A DNA stretch of 23,504 nucleotides. It comes from a virus. A program made the translations under genes and the position numbers. The stretch is taken from positions 1 through 23,504 of IMG/VR virus record IMGVR_UViG_3300030380_000205; one strand, given 5' to 3'. Positions 5,617-11,034 of this stretch are shown in pieces (position 1 is the stretch's first letter; the number at the start of each line of letters is the position of its first letter). The notes under the pieces were generated by a model, which saw nothing but the letters and a program-made list of their open reading frames with translations, was not told the origin of the DNA and made no database searches.

Positions 5617-6313
5617 TTGTTTTTCCTTCCATTTTTGTTAGATATTTTAAAAATATATTTCTTGCCTGTTCATATAGATCAGGATTGTGTTGCTTCATCT
5701 CATCTAATGTAGATTGAGAGTCAGTGTAGTAAGAGTCTAATTGGTCCTGTGTTTTCTTTTGCTGACACCAATGCTCAAAGTCATCAACCTTTCTTTTATG
5801 CCTGTCTCTCCTTTCTTCAGGTGTCAATTTTGGTATTTTAATTTGTAGAGATTTAGGGGTATCTTCTGTATCCTCTATAGGTGTAGGATATGGATCAGGT
5901 ACTCCCTTTTTAACTTTGATTATAGCACCTTTCCTTTCTACTGCATCCATTTCATTCGCACTAGCATACTCTCCACCAGCAAGACCAAGACTAGCCAAAG
6001 CTCTACCTATTGCAGATGTTTCTGCATTCTCTAATGCAGATGTAGTATTGACAAGACCTTGCCCTCGTATCTCCTCTGCCATACCAGCACCTATGATGTG
6101 ACTATTCTTGTCTGTGATAATAGCTTTGATGACAACACGCTTGCCATCATTGACTAATATTTCAGTATCAAGACCAAAGTCTGTGCCATGTATTCTTCTA
6201 AAGGCTTCCATTCTATGCACAACTTGTGTGTATAGCTTGCCACCTTTTTGTTTGACACCATGAGACTTGTGTAAGTCTGCAATGGTATCCATAGTTTTAG
6301 CTAAGTTACTCAT
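5609..6313 (-). CDS. Single-strand annealing recombinase (ERF/Rad52-like)
   Basis: This 234-residue protein starts at ATG 6313 behind GAGAGG. The first ~130 residues hold the annealing core: an LYTQVVHRMEAFRRIHG helix, beta strands (TEILVNDGKRVVIKAIITD), then an RGQGLVNTTSALENAETSAIGRALASLG helix and GGEYASANEMD. The ALENAETSAIGRAL...YAS(A)xEM signature is characteristic of ERF/Rad52-superfamily annealing proteins. The remainder is a Lys/Pro linker and a helical tail, probably for partner binding. Such proteins anneal complementary ssDNA during phage recombination and end joining, working with a 5'-3' exonuclease (the RecB-like nuclease upstream) and an SSB (downstream). ERF, Sak and Sak3 subfamilies cannot be separated by eye. 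Confidence 0.78.
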   Translation of the reverse strand: MSNLAKTMDTIADLHKSHGVKQKGGKLYTQVVHRMEAFRRIHGTDFGLDTEILVNDGKRVVIKAIITDKNSHIIGAGMAEEIRGQGLVNTTSALENAETSAIGRALASLGLAGGEYASANEMDAVERKGAIIKVKKGVPDPYPTPIEDTEDTPKSLQIKIPKLTPEERRDRHKRKVDDFEHWCQQKKTQDQLDSYYTDSQSTLDEMKQHNPDLYEQARNIFLKYLTKMEGKTNG

Positions 6314-6491
6314 TGTTTCCTCTCATCATTTTACTTAACAATTCCATAAGCACTTCATTCTGTTTTGTTACAGTCTTATGCTTATCCTCTAGTTTAGCTA
6401 TACGTTTCTCTAATAGATCTATAGCTTGTGCATGATACTGTTCAGTATCAGTCATTTCTTTTTGCCATTTACTGACTAATTCGTTTATCAT
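6306..6491 (-). CDS. Small coiled-coil protein (61 aa)
   Basis: This 61-residue protein overlaps the preceding stop (ATGA at 6488-6491) and the annealing-protein start by eight bases. The sequence is almost all helix with heptad-like Leu/Ile spacing (AIDLLEKRIAKLEDKHKTVTK, LMELLSKMM), so it probably dimerises as a coiled coil. No catalytic or metal motif is visible. Its place between a winged-helix protein and the annealing recombinase suggests a small accessory of the recombination complex or a scaffold, but this is inference and no family is recognised. Confidence 0.6.
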   Translation of the reverse strand: MINELVSKWQKEMTDTEQYHAQAIDLLEKRIAKLEDKHKTVTKQNEVLMELLSKMMRGNNE

Positions 6492-6847
6492 ATTCCAGCT
6501 TGCTCCTCTGCCATATGTTGTATTCTGTCCTCGTCAGTTACTGATTCATGGTAGTAATACCTAGAACTCCACATCTTTTGCTGTTTTCTGCCACTCTCAG
6601 CCTTGATGGCTGTTCCGTCAGTTACAATCATACCTTTTTCTTTTAAGGCTTTGTAGCGTGCTGTAATCGTGCTGTATCGGTATTCAGGTAAAGCATACTG
6701 CACTTGGTCTGAAATGCAGCCATTTTCTCCGAATGAATCAATCACACTCCATACAATCTTTTCCATACGATTAGTGTCAACTTTCTCTGCACTCTCGTGG
6801 CTAGTGTATGGATCTAGGTTTCTTCTTAATGTTTTTGGATTTGTCAT
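6488..6847 (-). CDS. Winged-helix DNA-binding protein
   Basis: The ATG at 6847 has GGAG seven bases upstream, so it is chosen over ATG 6859, and it overlaps the nuclease stop (ATGA). The 119-residue product begins PKTLRRNLDPYTSHESAEKV, then has an alpha-alpha-alpha-beta wing: MEKIVWSVIDSFGENGCI, SDQVQYALPEYRYSTITARYKALKEKG, MIVTDGTAIKAESGRKQQKMW. The '(T)SxESAE...I...G..SDQV....Y..STITARYKALKEKGMI....R...SGRKQ.MW' layout is a common phage winged-helix type, often placed beside recombination or replication genes and usable as regulator or primosome-loading factor. The role here is probably DNA binding; the target is unknown. Confidence 0.65.
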   Translation of the reverse strand: MTNPKTLRRNLDPYTSHESAEKVDTNRMEKIVWSVIDSFGENGCISDQVQYALPEYRYSTITARYKALKEKGMIVTDGTAIKAESGRKQQKMWSSRYYYHESVTDEDRIQHMAEEQAGI

Positions 6848-7737
6848 GTTATACTCCATAGTTGTTTAGCTAGGTTTGTAATGTTAGGTCCATGTCTTTG
6901 TGTTATCTGCACCATGTCAGGCTGAACTAATCCAGCTAACGTCTTCCATGAACCTCTACTTGCTTTAAGTAAGTTCTGAGTAACTAACCAAGAACGTACT
7001 ACATCATCATAAGCCTTTTGCAGATTATCCTCTGTCATAAGCTCACAATTTGTTTCGTCTACTATGTTGTAACCTGATGCAGTTACAAACAACAAAGCTG
7101 GTTTCTCTCCTGTAGCTTTCCAATAGACTGCTTGTTGCATAACTTGTTGTGCTGATGGTTCTGTCTTAGGTTTGGGTACACGCCAAGACCTAGTACCATC
7201 TTTCTTTGGTGGGTTTCTCATAGGCAGAGAGCATTTTAGATCTATCTGTCTACCACCACCTGAGTAATCCTGATATAAAACAACTGGCACATCTATCTTA
7301 GGCTCAATAAATTGCTTCATTGATTCTCCCTCGATACGATTAACACCAGTAAAATATTGTTGTAATCCATCAACAGCGTGCTTAATCATTTCAGGTATAT
7401 GCTCAAGAAACTCCTCGTATTCCTCTGCATCTTTGCCATTATCCCATGTTCTAGGTGTGTATCCTTGGTATTCTGTGAGTGCATATCTTACTGCTTCATT
7501 GATATCCATTGCTTCTTGGACACCTCTGATTGGACTGTAGTTATGTAATCCCATTGCACAATCAACACCTGTCTGTACTTTGATTCCAGCTATCGGTCTT
7601 GATGCCATAGGAAAAGACATCTTATGTTCTTTTCTAAGATAATGCTTGAGTATCATCTCGTCTTTGGTTGTTGTACCATTGCTTGCACTCTCATGCTCAA
7701 TGCCAAAGTTTAATCTGTAGTCAGGTATCTCAGCCAT
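6844..7737 (-). CDS. RecB/Cas4-like PD-(D/E)xK exonuclease
   Basis: ATG 7737 (behind AAAGGAAG) is chosen; an in-frame start at 7800 would run far into the preceding zinc-ribbon gene. The 297-residue product carries the PD-(D/E)xK nuclease core of the RecB/Cas4/YqaJ group: E145 in FIEPKID, D157 in LYQDYSGGG, D166-x-K168 in IDLKC, and Q201-x3-Y205 (QxxxY, typical of RecB-family nucleases) in QQAVYW. The N-terminal ~130 residues are helical. No Cys cluster for an Fe-S site is obvious. It would resect DNA ends to give the ssDNA used by the annealing protein, a lambda Exo-like function. Length is normal for the family. Confidence 0.75.
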   Translation of the reverse strand: MAEIPDYRLNFGIEHESASNGTTTKDEMILKHYLRKEHKMSFPMASRPIAGIKVQTGVDCAMGLHNYSPIRGVQEAMDINEAVRYALTEYQGYTPRTWDNGKDAEEYEEFLEHIPEMIKHAVDGLQQYFTGVNRIEGESMKQFIEPKIDVPVVLYQDYSGGGRQIDLKCSLPMRNPPKKDGTRSWRVPKPKTEPSAQQVMQQAVYWKATGEKPALLFVTASGYNIVDETNCELMTEDNLQKAYDDVVRSWLVTQNLLKASRGSWKTLAGLVQPDMVQITQRHGPNITNLAKQLWSIT

Positions 7738-7738
7738 A

Positions 7739-8035
7739 TTATTTAAACTTCCTTTCCACTGCTTTGAAAAAACCTTGCTCCCATTTATCCCAGTTCTCAA
7801 GCTCTTTTCTTCCCATGTATTCTGATTTCTTTTGATAAAACCTATCTTCTATTTGACCACAATCAAATTTCATTTGATCCCCAAATTCATCCCAATCTCC
7901 TTCATGCCAACAACTAGGACACTTAAGTGTTTTGGTTTTTTTGGGAACATAAAATCCATCCTCAAATCTACCACCACATCTAGGACAATCTTTTATGTAT
8001 CCATCATATTCAAATCTATAAACTCTTTTAATCAT
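7739..8035 (-). CDS. Zinc-ribbon protein, first gene of the recombination operon
   Basis: This 98-residue protein has two CxxC knuckles, C17-P-R-C20 (DCPRCGGRFEDG) and C39-P-S-C42 (KCPSCWHEGDW), the classic rubredoxin-like zinc ribbon. A charged C-terminal helix (GRKELENWDKWEQGFFKAVERKF) follows. Start ATG 8035 has AAGGG eight bases upstream. It is the first gene after the divergent control region and is followed after one base by the nuclease gene. Zinc ribbons of this size are often nucleic-acid or RNA polymerase adaptors, so an early regulatory or replication-accessory role is possible. No specific family recognised. Confidence 0.62.
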   Translation of the reverse strand: MIKRVYRFEYDGYIKDCPRCGGRFEDGFYVPKKTKTLKCPSCWHEGDWDEFGDQMKFDCGQIEDRFYQKKSEYMGRKELENWDKWEQGFFKAVERKFK

Positions 8036-8060
8036 GTTTTTCCCTTTGCTATATTATACT

Positions 8061-8122
8061 AGATTATTCTTTTTAATCTTTACTGTCAACACCTTTATAT
8101 ATTATAATTGACAGATTGTCAA
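8061..8122 (-). promoter_or_regulatory. Tandem leftward early promoters
   Basis: On the minus strand the first promoter has -35 TTGACA (8122-8117), a 17-base spacer and -10 TATAAA (8099-8094). The second has -35 TTGACA (8089-8084), a 17-base spacer and -10 TAATCT (8066-8061). A TATAAT at 8058-8053 lies too far from any -35 to score well. Transcripts would start near 8087 and 8054 and carry AAGGG ahead of ATG 8035. Both would drive the recombination operon. Spacing and box quality are seen; activity is inferred. Confidence 0.65.
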
Positions 8123-8125
8123 CAC
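8084..8125. promoter_or_regulatory. Operator-like repeats in the divergent control region
   Basis: TGTCAACAC occurs at 8084-8092 and again at 8117-8125, 33 bases apart (about three helical turns). TTGACA-GAT-TGTCAA at 8108-8122 forms a 15-base inverted repeat. All three TTGACA hexamers serve as -35 boxes of the leftward and rightward promoters, so a repressor bound here would block them. The adjacent HTH protein at 8143 is the obvious candidate ligand. Confidence 0.5.
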
Positions 8126-8136
8126 TTATTTATTCT
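8108..8136 (+). promoter_or_regulatory. Rightward promoter of the regulator operon, possibly leaderless
   Basis: -35 TTGACA (8108-8113), a 17-base spacer and -10 TATTCT (8131-8136). The expected start point, about seven bases after the -10, is at or next to the A of ATG 8143. No Shine-Dalgarno sequence precedes that ATG, which agrees with a leaderless message like that of lambda cI from PRM. An alternative -10, TATAAT at 8103-8108, has no good -35. Confidence 0.55.
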
Positions 8137-8142
8137 AGCAAC

Positions 8143-8358
8143 ATGAAATTAATTGAGTACATAAAGAAGAATAAGCTGACACAAAACAAGTTTGCCCTCA
8201 AATCAGGGTTAACTAGATCAGCTATATGTAGACTCATAAAGTGTGAGAGATTCCCAACACCTGACACAATGAACAAGATAGAGTTAGCTACACTTGGTCA
8301 AGTAACTGCGAATGATTTCCTTAAACAAATGCAAGAGAGAATGATAGATGGCAGATAG
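8143..8358 (+). CDS. Cro/CI-like helix-turn-helix regulator
   Basis: The ATG at 8143 gives 71 residues; an upstream TTG frame at 8116 runs through the promoter and is rejected. The protein is a single XRE/Cro-type HTH domain: MKLIEYIKKNKLTQNKFALKSGLTRSAICRLIKCERFP, with helix 2 NKFALKSG and recognition helix RSAICRLIKC. A C-terminal helix ends in QMQERMIDGR. There is no cleavable dimerisation or peptidase domain, so it resembles Cro more than CI. It is divergent from the recombination operon across a control region with operator-like repeats and probably autoregulates. The downstream nuclease gene overlaps its end by 11 bases. Confidence 0.75.
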   Translation: MKLIEYIKKNKLTQNKFALKSGLTRSAICRLIKCERFPTPDTMNKIELATLGQVTANDFLKQMQERMIDGR

Positions 8359-8743
8359 TCGTAACAAGGGTGCATCTTTTGAGAGGCAGATCTGTAAGCT
8401 CATAAAACAGAACTTAAACTATGATGCAAAGAGAAACCTAGACCAGTATCAATCAAAGGGTATGGCTGACATCATAATCCCTGGGTGGTCTATTGAATGT
8501 AAGTCGTATAAAAAAAGTGGGTCAAATAACTTTAGACCTAGTTGGTGGCAACAAGCTAAAGAAAGTGCTGCATTTTTAAAGCTGACACCTGTATTGATAT
8601 ACAAGTTTAACAACTGTCCTATCAAGTGTGTTATTTCTCTTGATGTGTTATCAAGAAACTTTAATGCTGGGCATGATTTAGTTTGTGAAGTAGAGTTAGA
8701 AACATGGTTTTACATAGTGAGGGAAAGAGATGTTATTAGCTGA
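8348..8743 (+). CDS. Holliday-junction-resolvase-like PD-(D/E)xK nuclease
   Basis: This 131-residue protein has an N-terminal NKGASFERQICKLIK helix with E13, then D41 in MADIIIPGW and E50-x-K52 in SIECKSY. That completes the E...D...ExK active site of archaeal Hjc-like and other small phage resolvases. GASFERQI is characteristic of this group. A later helix with WWQQAKESA fits the conserved Q-containing segment. It probably cuts branched DNA made by recombination or replication before packaging. The alternative is a VRR-NUC-like nuclease of unknown substrate. It starts inside the regulator gene with GAGAG upstream, so it is co-expressed with the regulator. Confidence 0.72.
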   Translation: MADSRNKGASFERQICKLIKQNLNYDAKRNLDQYQSKGMADIIIPGWSIECKSYKKSGSNNFRPSWWQQAKESAAFLKLTPVLIYKFNNCPIKCVISLDVLSRNFNAGHDLVCEVELETWFYIVRERDVIS

Positions 8744-8972
8744 TGGATTCGAGAAAGCATTTATAGGTATTACAATACCAAATCCAAGCTCGGAAGAGGT
8801 TGCAGTCTACGATTATTATAAGTGTATTGAGATACTGAAGAACAGAGATGGCATGACTGAAGATGATGCTATTGAGTATTTTTATTACAATGTAGTTGGT
8901 TCTTACGTTGGCAAGTACACTCCTGTTTTTTATAAGTCAGCCTCTATTGAAGAGGTTGATGGTAATGAATAA
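8730..8972 (+). CDS. Hypothetical protein (80 aa)
   Basis: This 80-residue acidic protein begins at ATG 8730 behind AGGGAAAG and overlaps the nuclease gene by 14 bases. It contains IPNPSSEEVAVYDYYKCIEILKNRDGMTEDDAIEYF, helix-rich with alternating acid and aromatic residues. The 'DYYKCIEIL..RDGMT.DDAIEYFYYNV' stretch resembles a small phage protein that recurs beside early genes, but no function is known to me. No membrane segment or metal site is visible. Confidence 0.6.
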   Translation: MLLADGFEKAFIGITIPNPSSEEVAVYDYYKCIEILKNRDGMTEDDAIEYFYYNVVGSYVGKYTPVFYKSASIEEVDGNE

Positions 8973-9231
8973 GTTTGATCTGTTAAACAAGACTGCTGAT
9001 GTTATTAAGCAAAGAGGCGAGGACTATGGATCTATCTTAGATAATCATACTCGTATTGCTAAGTTATGGTCTGTCCTGTTAGGTACTGACGTTACTCCTG
9101 AGCAAGTTGCTTTGTGTATGATAGCAGTAAAACAAGCTAGACTGATGGAAACACCTGACCATGTTGATTCTGTCCAAGACATACTAGGCTATGCCTTGAC
9201 CTATTATGAGTGTGTCAATGCCAAAAAATAA
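8965..9231 (+). CDS. DUF6378-like protein
   Basis: ATG 8965 is preferred because AGAGG lies nine bases upstream; ATG 8959 is an alternative. The 88-residue product, with LLNKTADVIKQRGEDYGSILDNHTRIAKLWSVLLG then VTPEQVALCMIAVKQARLMETP..VDSVQDILGYALTYYE, matches the DUF6378 family of all-alpha phage proteins. The ordered E, D and H residues (RGEDYG...NH..IA..W; DS..D..GY) resemble the MazG/dUTPase-like all-alpha NTP pyrophosphohydrolase pattern. A nucleotide house-cleaning role is a reasonable inference but is not established for DUF6378. It overlaps the genes on both sides. Confidence 0.72.
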   Translation: MNKFDLLNKTADVIKQRGEDYGSILDNHTRIAKLWSVLLGTDVTPEQVALCMIAVKQARLMETPDHVDSVQDILGYALTYYECVNAKK

Positions 9232-9466
9232 ATTTAATATATTTAAAAAATATGCCAACTCATGCAAGACAAAAGAAAGATATATTACAGTTATGAAGGC
9301 TATGAATGTTCTGCCTCGTGGCAGTGAGCATATGATAGACGTTACTCTTGAGGCATACTGGGTTTACTATAAAGAGCTAGAGGATAGTGAAAGACGAATG
9401 AGAGACGTTTCTCTTTTTGTGCATGGGTACGTTAGTAAACATATCCAAGATAAATTATTTTCTTGA
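9218..9466 (+). CDS. Hypothetical protein (82 aa), end of the regulator operon
   Basis: The gene could start at ATG 9206 or 9218; 9218 has a weak GAG seven bases upstream, so it is used here. The 82-residue, mostly helical product begins MPKNKFNIFKKYANSCKTKERY and continues VMKAMNVLPRGSEHM, then VYYKELEDSERRMRDVSLFVHGYV. Charge is mixed, with no TM and no catalytic motif I can name. It is the last gene of the rightward operon, overlapping the DUF6378 gene; its stop codon overlaps the -35 box of the strong promoter that follows. Confidence 0.55.
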   Translation: MPKNKFNIFKKYANSCKTKERYITVMKAMNVLPRGSEHMIDVTLEAYWVYYKELEDSERRMRDVSLFVHGYVSKHIQDKLFS

Positions 9467-9490
9467 CAGGTTTTAAGCCTCGAATATAAT
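9463..9490 (+). promoter_or_regulatory. Consensus sigma70-type promoter, rightward
   Basis: TTGACA at 9463-9468 and TATAAT at 9485-9490, both perfect, are separated by 16 bases. This is the best promoter in the window. It points right, yet no rightward gene follows for 2.6 kb apart from shadow frames; the genes ahead are all on the minus strand. It therefore probably makes a small RNA or an antisense transcript. Its -35 overlaps the TGA of the preceding gene. Confidence 0.72.
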
Positions 9491-9496
9491 CAAGCG

Positions 9497-9547
9497 TAGC
9501 TTGTAAGCACAGCCGTATGGCAATAATCAAAACTTAGTTTTGTTTTT
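9497..9547 (+). ncRNA. Candidate small RNA from the consensus promoter
   Basis: The expected start is near 9497. About 50 nt are transcribed before CAAAAC-TTA-GTTTTG (9528-9542), which is followed by five Ts (9543-9547), a minimal intrinsic terminator. A small GCC-GTAT-GGC stem lies inside (about 9512-9521). No credible ORF with a ribosome site is present. The terminator stem is AT-rich and weak, so read-through into the antisense region up to the strong terminator at 10033-10071 is likely. RNA identity is unknown. Confidence 0.35.
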
Positions 9548-9615
9548 ATAGTCTTTCTGAATGGATAAACTAAAATAAATAAAAAAATATCTTAGTAATT
9601 ATAGAAATGCAAAAC

Positions 9616-9654
9616 AAGTATATCTATGCAATACTGTACTGCATAGATATACTT
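9616..9654 (-). terminator. Perfect 15-bp inverted repeat, terminator of the leftward small-gene operon
   Basis: AAGTATATCTATGCA (9616-9630) is exactly inverted at 9640-9654, with a nine-base loop. It lies 13 bases past the last stop (9668) of the minus-strand operon. Read leftwards, the stem is followed by GTTTTGCATTTC, a fair U-rich tail. The AT-rich stem could also be a protein-binding palindrome. Confidence 0.55.
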
Positions 9655-9667
9655 ACATAGATTTGCG

Positions 9668-9811
9668 TTATTTATGCTTTTCATAAAAATTATTTAATAT
9701 GCCTTGCGTTTTTACAAGAGTCATTTGACTGTCTCTGTCTTTGTTTTTAGAGCACCAAGTAACCATTATTTGAATAGCTTTTGATATTATTTTATATTTA
9801 TAATATGTCAT
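9668..9811 (-). CDS. Very small hypothetical protein (47 aa)
   Basis: The ATG at 9811 has AGGAGAG about six bases upstream, an excellent ribosome site, and the stop TAA lies at 9670-9668. The 47-residue product is basic and helical (MTYYKYKIISKAIQIMVTWC, then SKNKDRDSQMTLVKTQGIL), ending in NNFYEKHK. It directly follows the HTH gene (11-base gap) at the end of the leftward operon and could be a partner of that regulator. The strong SD and position support a real gene; no family is recognised. Confidence 0.5.
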   Translation of the reverse strand: MTYYKYKIISKAIQIMVTWCSKNKDRDSQMTLVKTQGILNNFYEKHK

Positions 9812-9822
9812 TCTTTTCTCTC

Positions 9823-10002
9823 CTATTTCTCGTCTTGATATATTCTATTAGCTAGAATAGATACAGTTCTGCCAACAGGTCTTTGCCCTGTCTCGTAGTA
9901 CGTTATCATTCTAATAGTTATTCCTAACATTTCTGCGAACTCTTTTTGAGTATATTGCAGTTCTGTTCTGATAGTTTTAAATTGCTCTTTTGTTAATTGC
10001 AT
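9823..10002 (-). CDS. Small XRE-family HTH regulator (59 aa)
   Basis: The ATG at 10002 is preceded by AAGGAGAAAG. The 59-residue product is a minimal XRE helix-turn-helix: MQLTKEQFKTIRTELQYTQ, KEFAEMLGITIRMITYYETGQ, RPVGRTVSILANRIYQDEK. Helix 2 (KEFAEMLG) and the recognition helix (TIRMITYYETG) are canonical, with the G-x-R-P-V turn common in plasmid and phage regulators. It is the second-last gene of the leftward small-gene operon and lies opposite the rightward transcript from 9463. Autoregulation or control of the 8.1 kb or 11.85 kb promoters is possible. Confidence 0.72.
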   Translation of the reverse strand: MQLTKEQFKTIRTELQYTQKEFAEMLGITIRMITYYETGQRPVGRTVSILANRIYQDEK

Positions 10003-10032
10003 GGTATCTTTCTCCTTACCTTTGCTAGGTTA

Positions 10033-10071
10033 AGGCGTTGCAATTTCATGTTTTGCAACGCCTCTTTTTTT
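10033..10071 (+). terminator. Canonical intrinsic terminator, rightward
   Basis: AGGCGTTGCAA (10033-10043) and TTGCAACGCCT (10053-10063) form a perfect 11-bp stem with a nine-base loop, followed by C and seven Ts (10065-10071). It works only for rightward transcription; on the minus strand the stem is followed by TTAACC. No rightward gene ends here, so it must stop a non-coding or antisense transcript, most simply one from the promoter at 9463. In the leftward message the same hairpin stands 30 bases ahead of the HTH gene. Confidence 0.75.
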
Positions 10072-10255
10072 ATTGTTTGGCATAAGCTATTACAAGAAAG
10101 TCTATGTCCTGTAAGTTTTGAGCCGCTTCGTTTGGTACATACTTGGCTAACTCTTTGTGAGATTTACCACCAAACCATGCAGTACCATCTTTAGTTGTCA
10201 TAGGTTGCCAACCCTCTTTTTTCAGCAGTTCTAATTGCTCTTTTGTTAAAAACAT
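10070..10255 (-). CDS. Hypothetical protein (61 aa)
   Basis: The ATG at 10255 comes one base after the preceding stop, with AGGTGG in the end of that gene as ribosome site. The 61-residue product begins MFLTKEQLELLKKEGWQPM, then TKDGTAWFGGKSHKELAKYVPNEAAQN and ends DFLVIAYAKQ. The start LTKEQ.E.L recalls the HTH gene downstream (MQLTKEQF), but the rest differs. There are no TM helices or catalytic motifs. It is possibly one of several host-takeover or anti-defence peptides in this island; no family recognised. Confidence 0.55.
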   Translation of the reverse strand: MFLTKEQLELLKKEGWQPMTTKDGTAWFGGKSHKELAKYVPNEAAQNLQDIDFLVIAYAKQ

Positions 10256-10256
10256 C

Positions 10257-10451
10257 TTAGTCCATCCACCTTTTTACACCTACTATTTCAACCATATAGT
10301 CTTTATACTTTGGATCTTTTTCTAGTTTACGTTCTATGTCAGTAGATAAACGGCTTATGTCTATGTAAAAACGTTTGCCGTAATCTTCTACGTTCTCTTC
10401 TTCGGTTACGTAGTCAAATACATCTATTGTAAAATACGATTTGTTACTCAT
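10257..10451 (-). CDS. Hypothetical acidic protein (64 aa)
   Basis: The ATG at 10451 follows GAGGAAC, with the preceding gene's stop at 10465-10463. The 64-residue product is acidic in the middle (FDYVTEEENVEDYGKRFYIDI) and helical later (RLSTDIERKLEKDPKYKDYM), ending in VEIVGVKRWMD. It is probably a small alpha/beta protein. Small acidic phage early proteins often mimic DNA or bind host regulators, but nothing in the sequence proves that here. It is part of the leftward island operon with one-base spacing to the next gene. Confidence 0.55.
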   Translation of the reverse strand: MSNKSYFTIDVFDYVTEEENVEDYGKRFYIDISRLSTDIERKLEKDPKYKDYMVEIVGVKRWMD

Positions 10452-10462
10452 GTCTGTTCCTC

Positions 10463-10702
10463 TTAGTTCCTTTCTCTGTTAGATTTCTTGAAGTTATTAA
10501 TTTGCTCATCATTCAAATCATTCAATGATGGATTTTCTTCAAGCTCCTCTTCATAAAATTGATTTTCGTTTGTCTCATCTACTAAAGTTATTGTAGAAAC
10601 AAACTCTCCAAAATAGTCTTTATGTATATCAATAACTTTCTTAAGCTCTTCTAAGGATATCTTACTATCCTTAGAGGCTACGTCTAATATAAATCTAGCC
10701 AT
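10463..10702 (-). CDS. Hypothetical acidic protein (79 aa)
   Basis: The ATG at 10702 has AAAGGAAC upstream, inside the end of the previous gene. The 79-residue product (MARFILDVASKDSKISLEELKKVIDIHKDYF...) has an N-terminal beta/alpha segment, then a very acidic tail (FYEEELEENPSLNDLNDEQIN), ending NRERN. Its last codons repeat those of the upstream 56-aa gene (KERN), because both overlap the same ribosome-site sequence AGAAAGGAACTAA. The beginning looks ferredoxin-like in pattern (ARFILDV..KDSKISLEEL) but this is weak. No known family. Confidence 0.55.
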   Translation of the reverse strand: MARFILDVASKDSKISLEELKKVIDIHKDYFGEFVSTITLVDETNENQFYEEELEENPSLNDLNDEQINNFKKSNRERN

Positions 10703-10704
10703 GT

Positions 10705-10875
10705 TTAGTTCCTTTCTTTGCTAGTTATTATTTCAAATATGCTCTCAGCAAATTCTAATCTGCCTCGAGAAATATCTGCAGTTCCATCAGTTACTGTTGA
10801 ATAATGATGTTCTTCGTTGATCTCAATTTCTGTAGTAACAAGATCAATTATTTTTTGTTGTTGTTTTTTAGTCAT
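10705..10875 (-). CDS. Very small hypothetical protein (56 aa)
   Basis: The ATG at 10875 is preceded by TAGGAGAAAAGC, a strong ribosome site. The 56-residue product reads MTKKQQQKIIDLVTTEIEIN, then EEHHYSTVTDGTADISRGRLEFAESIFEII and ends TSKERN. It is helical and mildly acidic. Its first codons (MTKKQ) and the DNA just around the start are nearly identical to those of the next upstream gene at 10890-11027, although the rest of the proteins differ. The function is unknown. The strong SD and tight packing support it. Confidence 0.55.
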   Translation of the reverse strand: MTKKQQQKIIDLVTTEIEINEEHHYSTVTDGTADISRGRLEFAESIFEIITSKERN

Positions 10876-10889
10876 GCTTTTCTCCTATG

Positions 10890-11027
10890 CTAGTTATAAA
10901 GGTCTTTTGTTTTATATATTACATTCCAAATGGTGTACTCTTTGCTTATTGGGTTTATTACTGAGACAGTAACAAACACGCCAAGAATGAATATTATAAT
11001 ATATTCTGCTATTTGTTTTTTAGTCAT
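10890..11027 (-). CDS. Very small single-TM protein (45 aa)
   Basis: The ATG at 11027 is eight bases after the preceding stop; the ribosome site is weak (GGATAG at the end of the upstream gene). The 45-residue product is MTKKQIAEYIIIFILGVFVT, then VSVINPISKEYTIWNVIYKT and KDLYN. Residues about 7-24 form one transmembrane helix, with a short polar tail outside or inside. Single-TM phage peptides of this size include superinfection-exclusion and inner-membrane toxin proteins, but no family match is claimed. The stop TAG is part of the repeated leader element of the next gene. Confidence 0.5.
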   Translation of the reverse strand: MTKKQIAEYIIIFILGVFVTVSVINPISKEYTIWNVIYKTKDLYN

Positions 11028-11034
11028 GCTTTAA

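Noticed and set aside
9497-9547. tRNA or known riboswitch in the convergent intergenic region
   Set aside because: No cloverleaf, no TTCGA-type T-loop and no conserved riboswitch core; only two short hairpins.
9997-10194. Plus-strand 65-codon frame spanning the terminator at 10033-10071
   Set aside because: It would run through a canonical rightward terminator and is antisense to a better-supported gene; no ribosome site.
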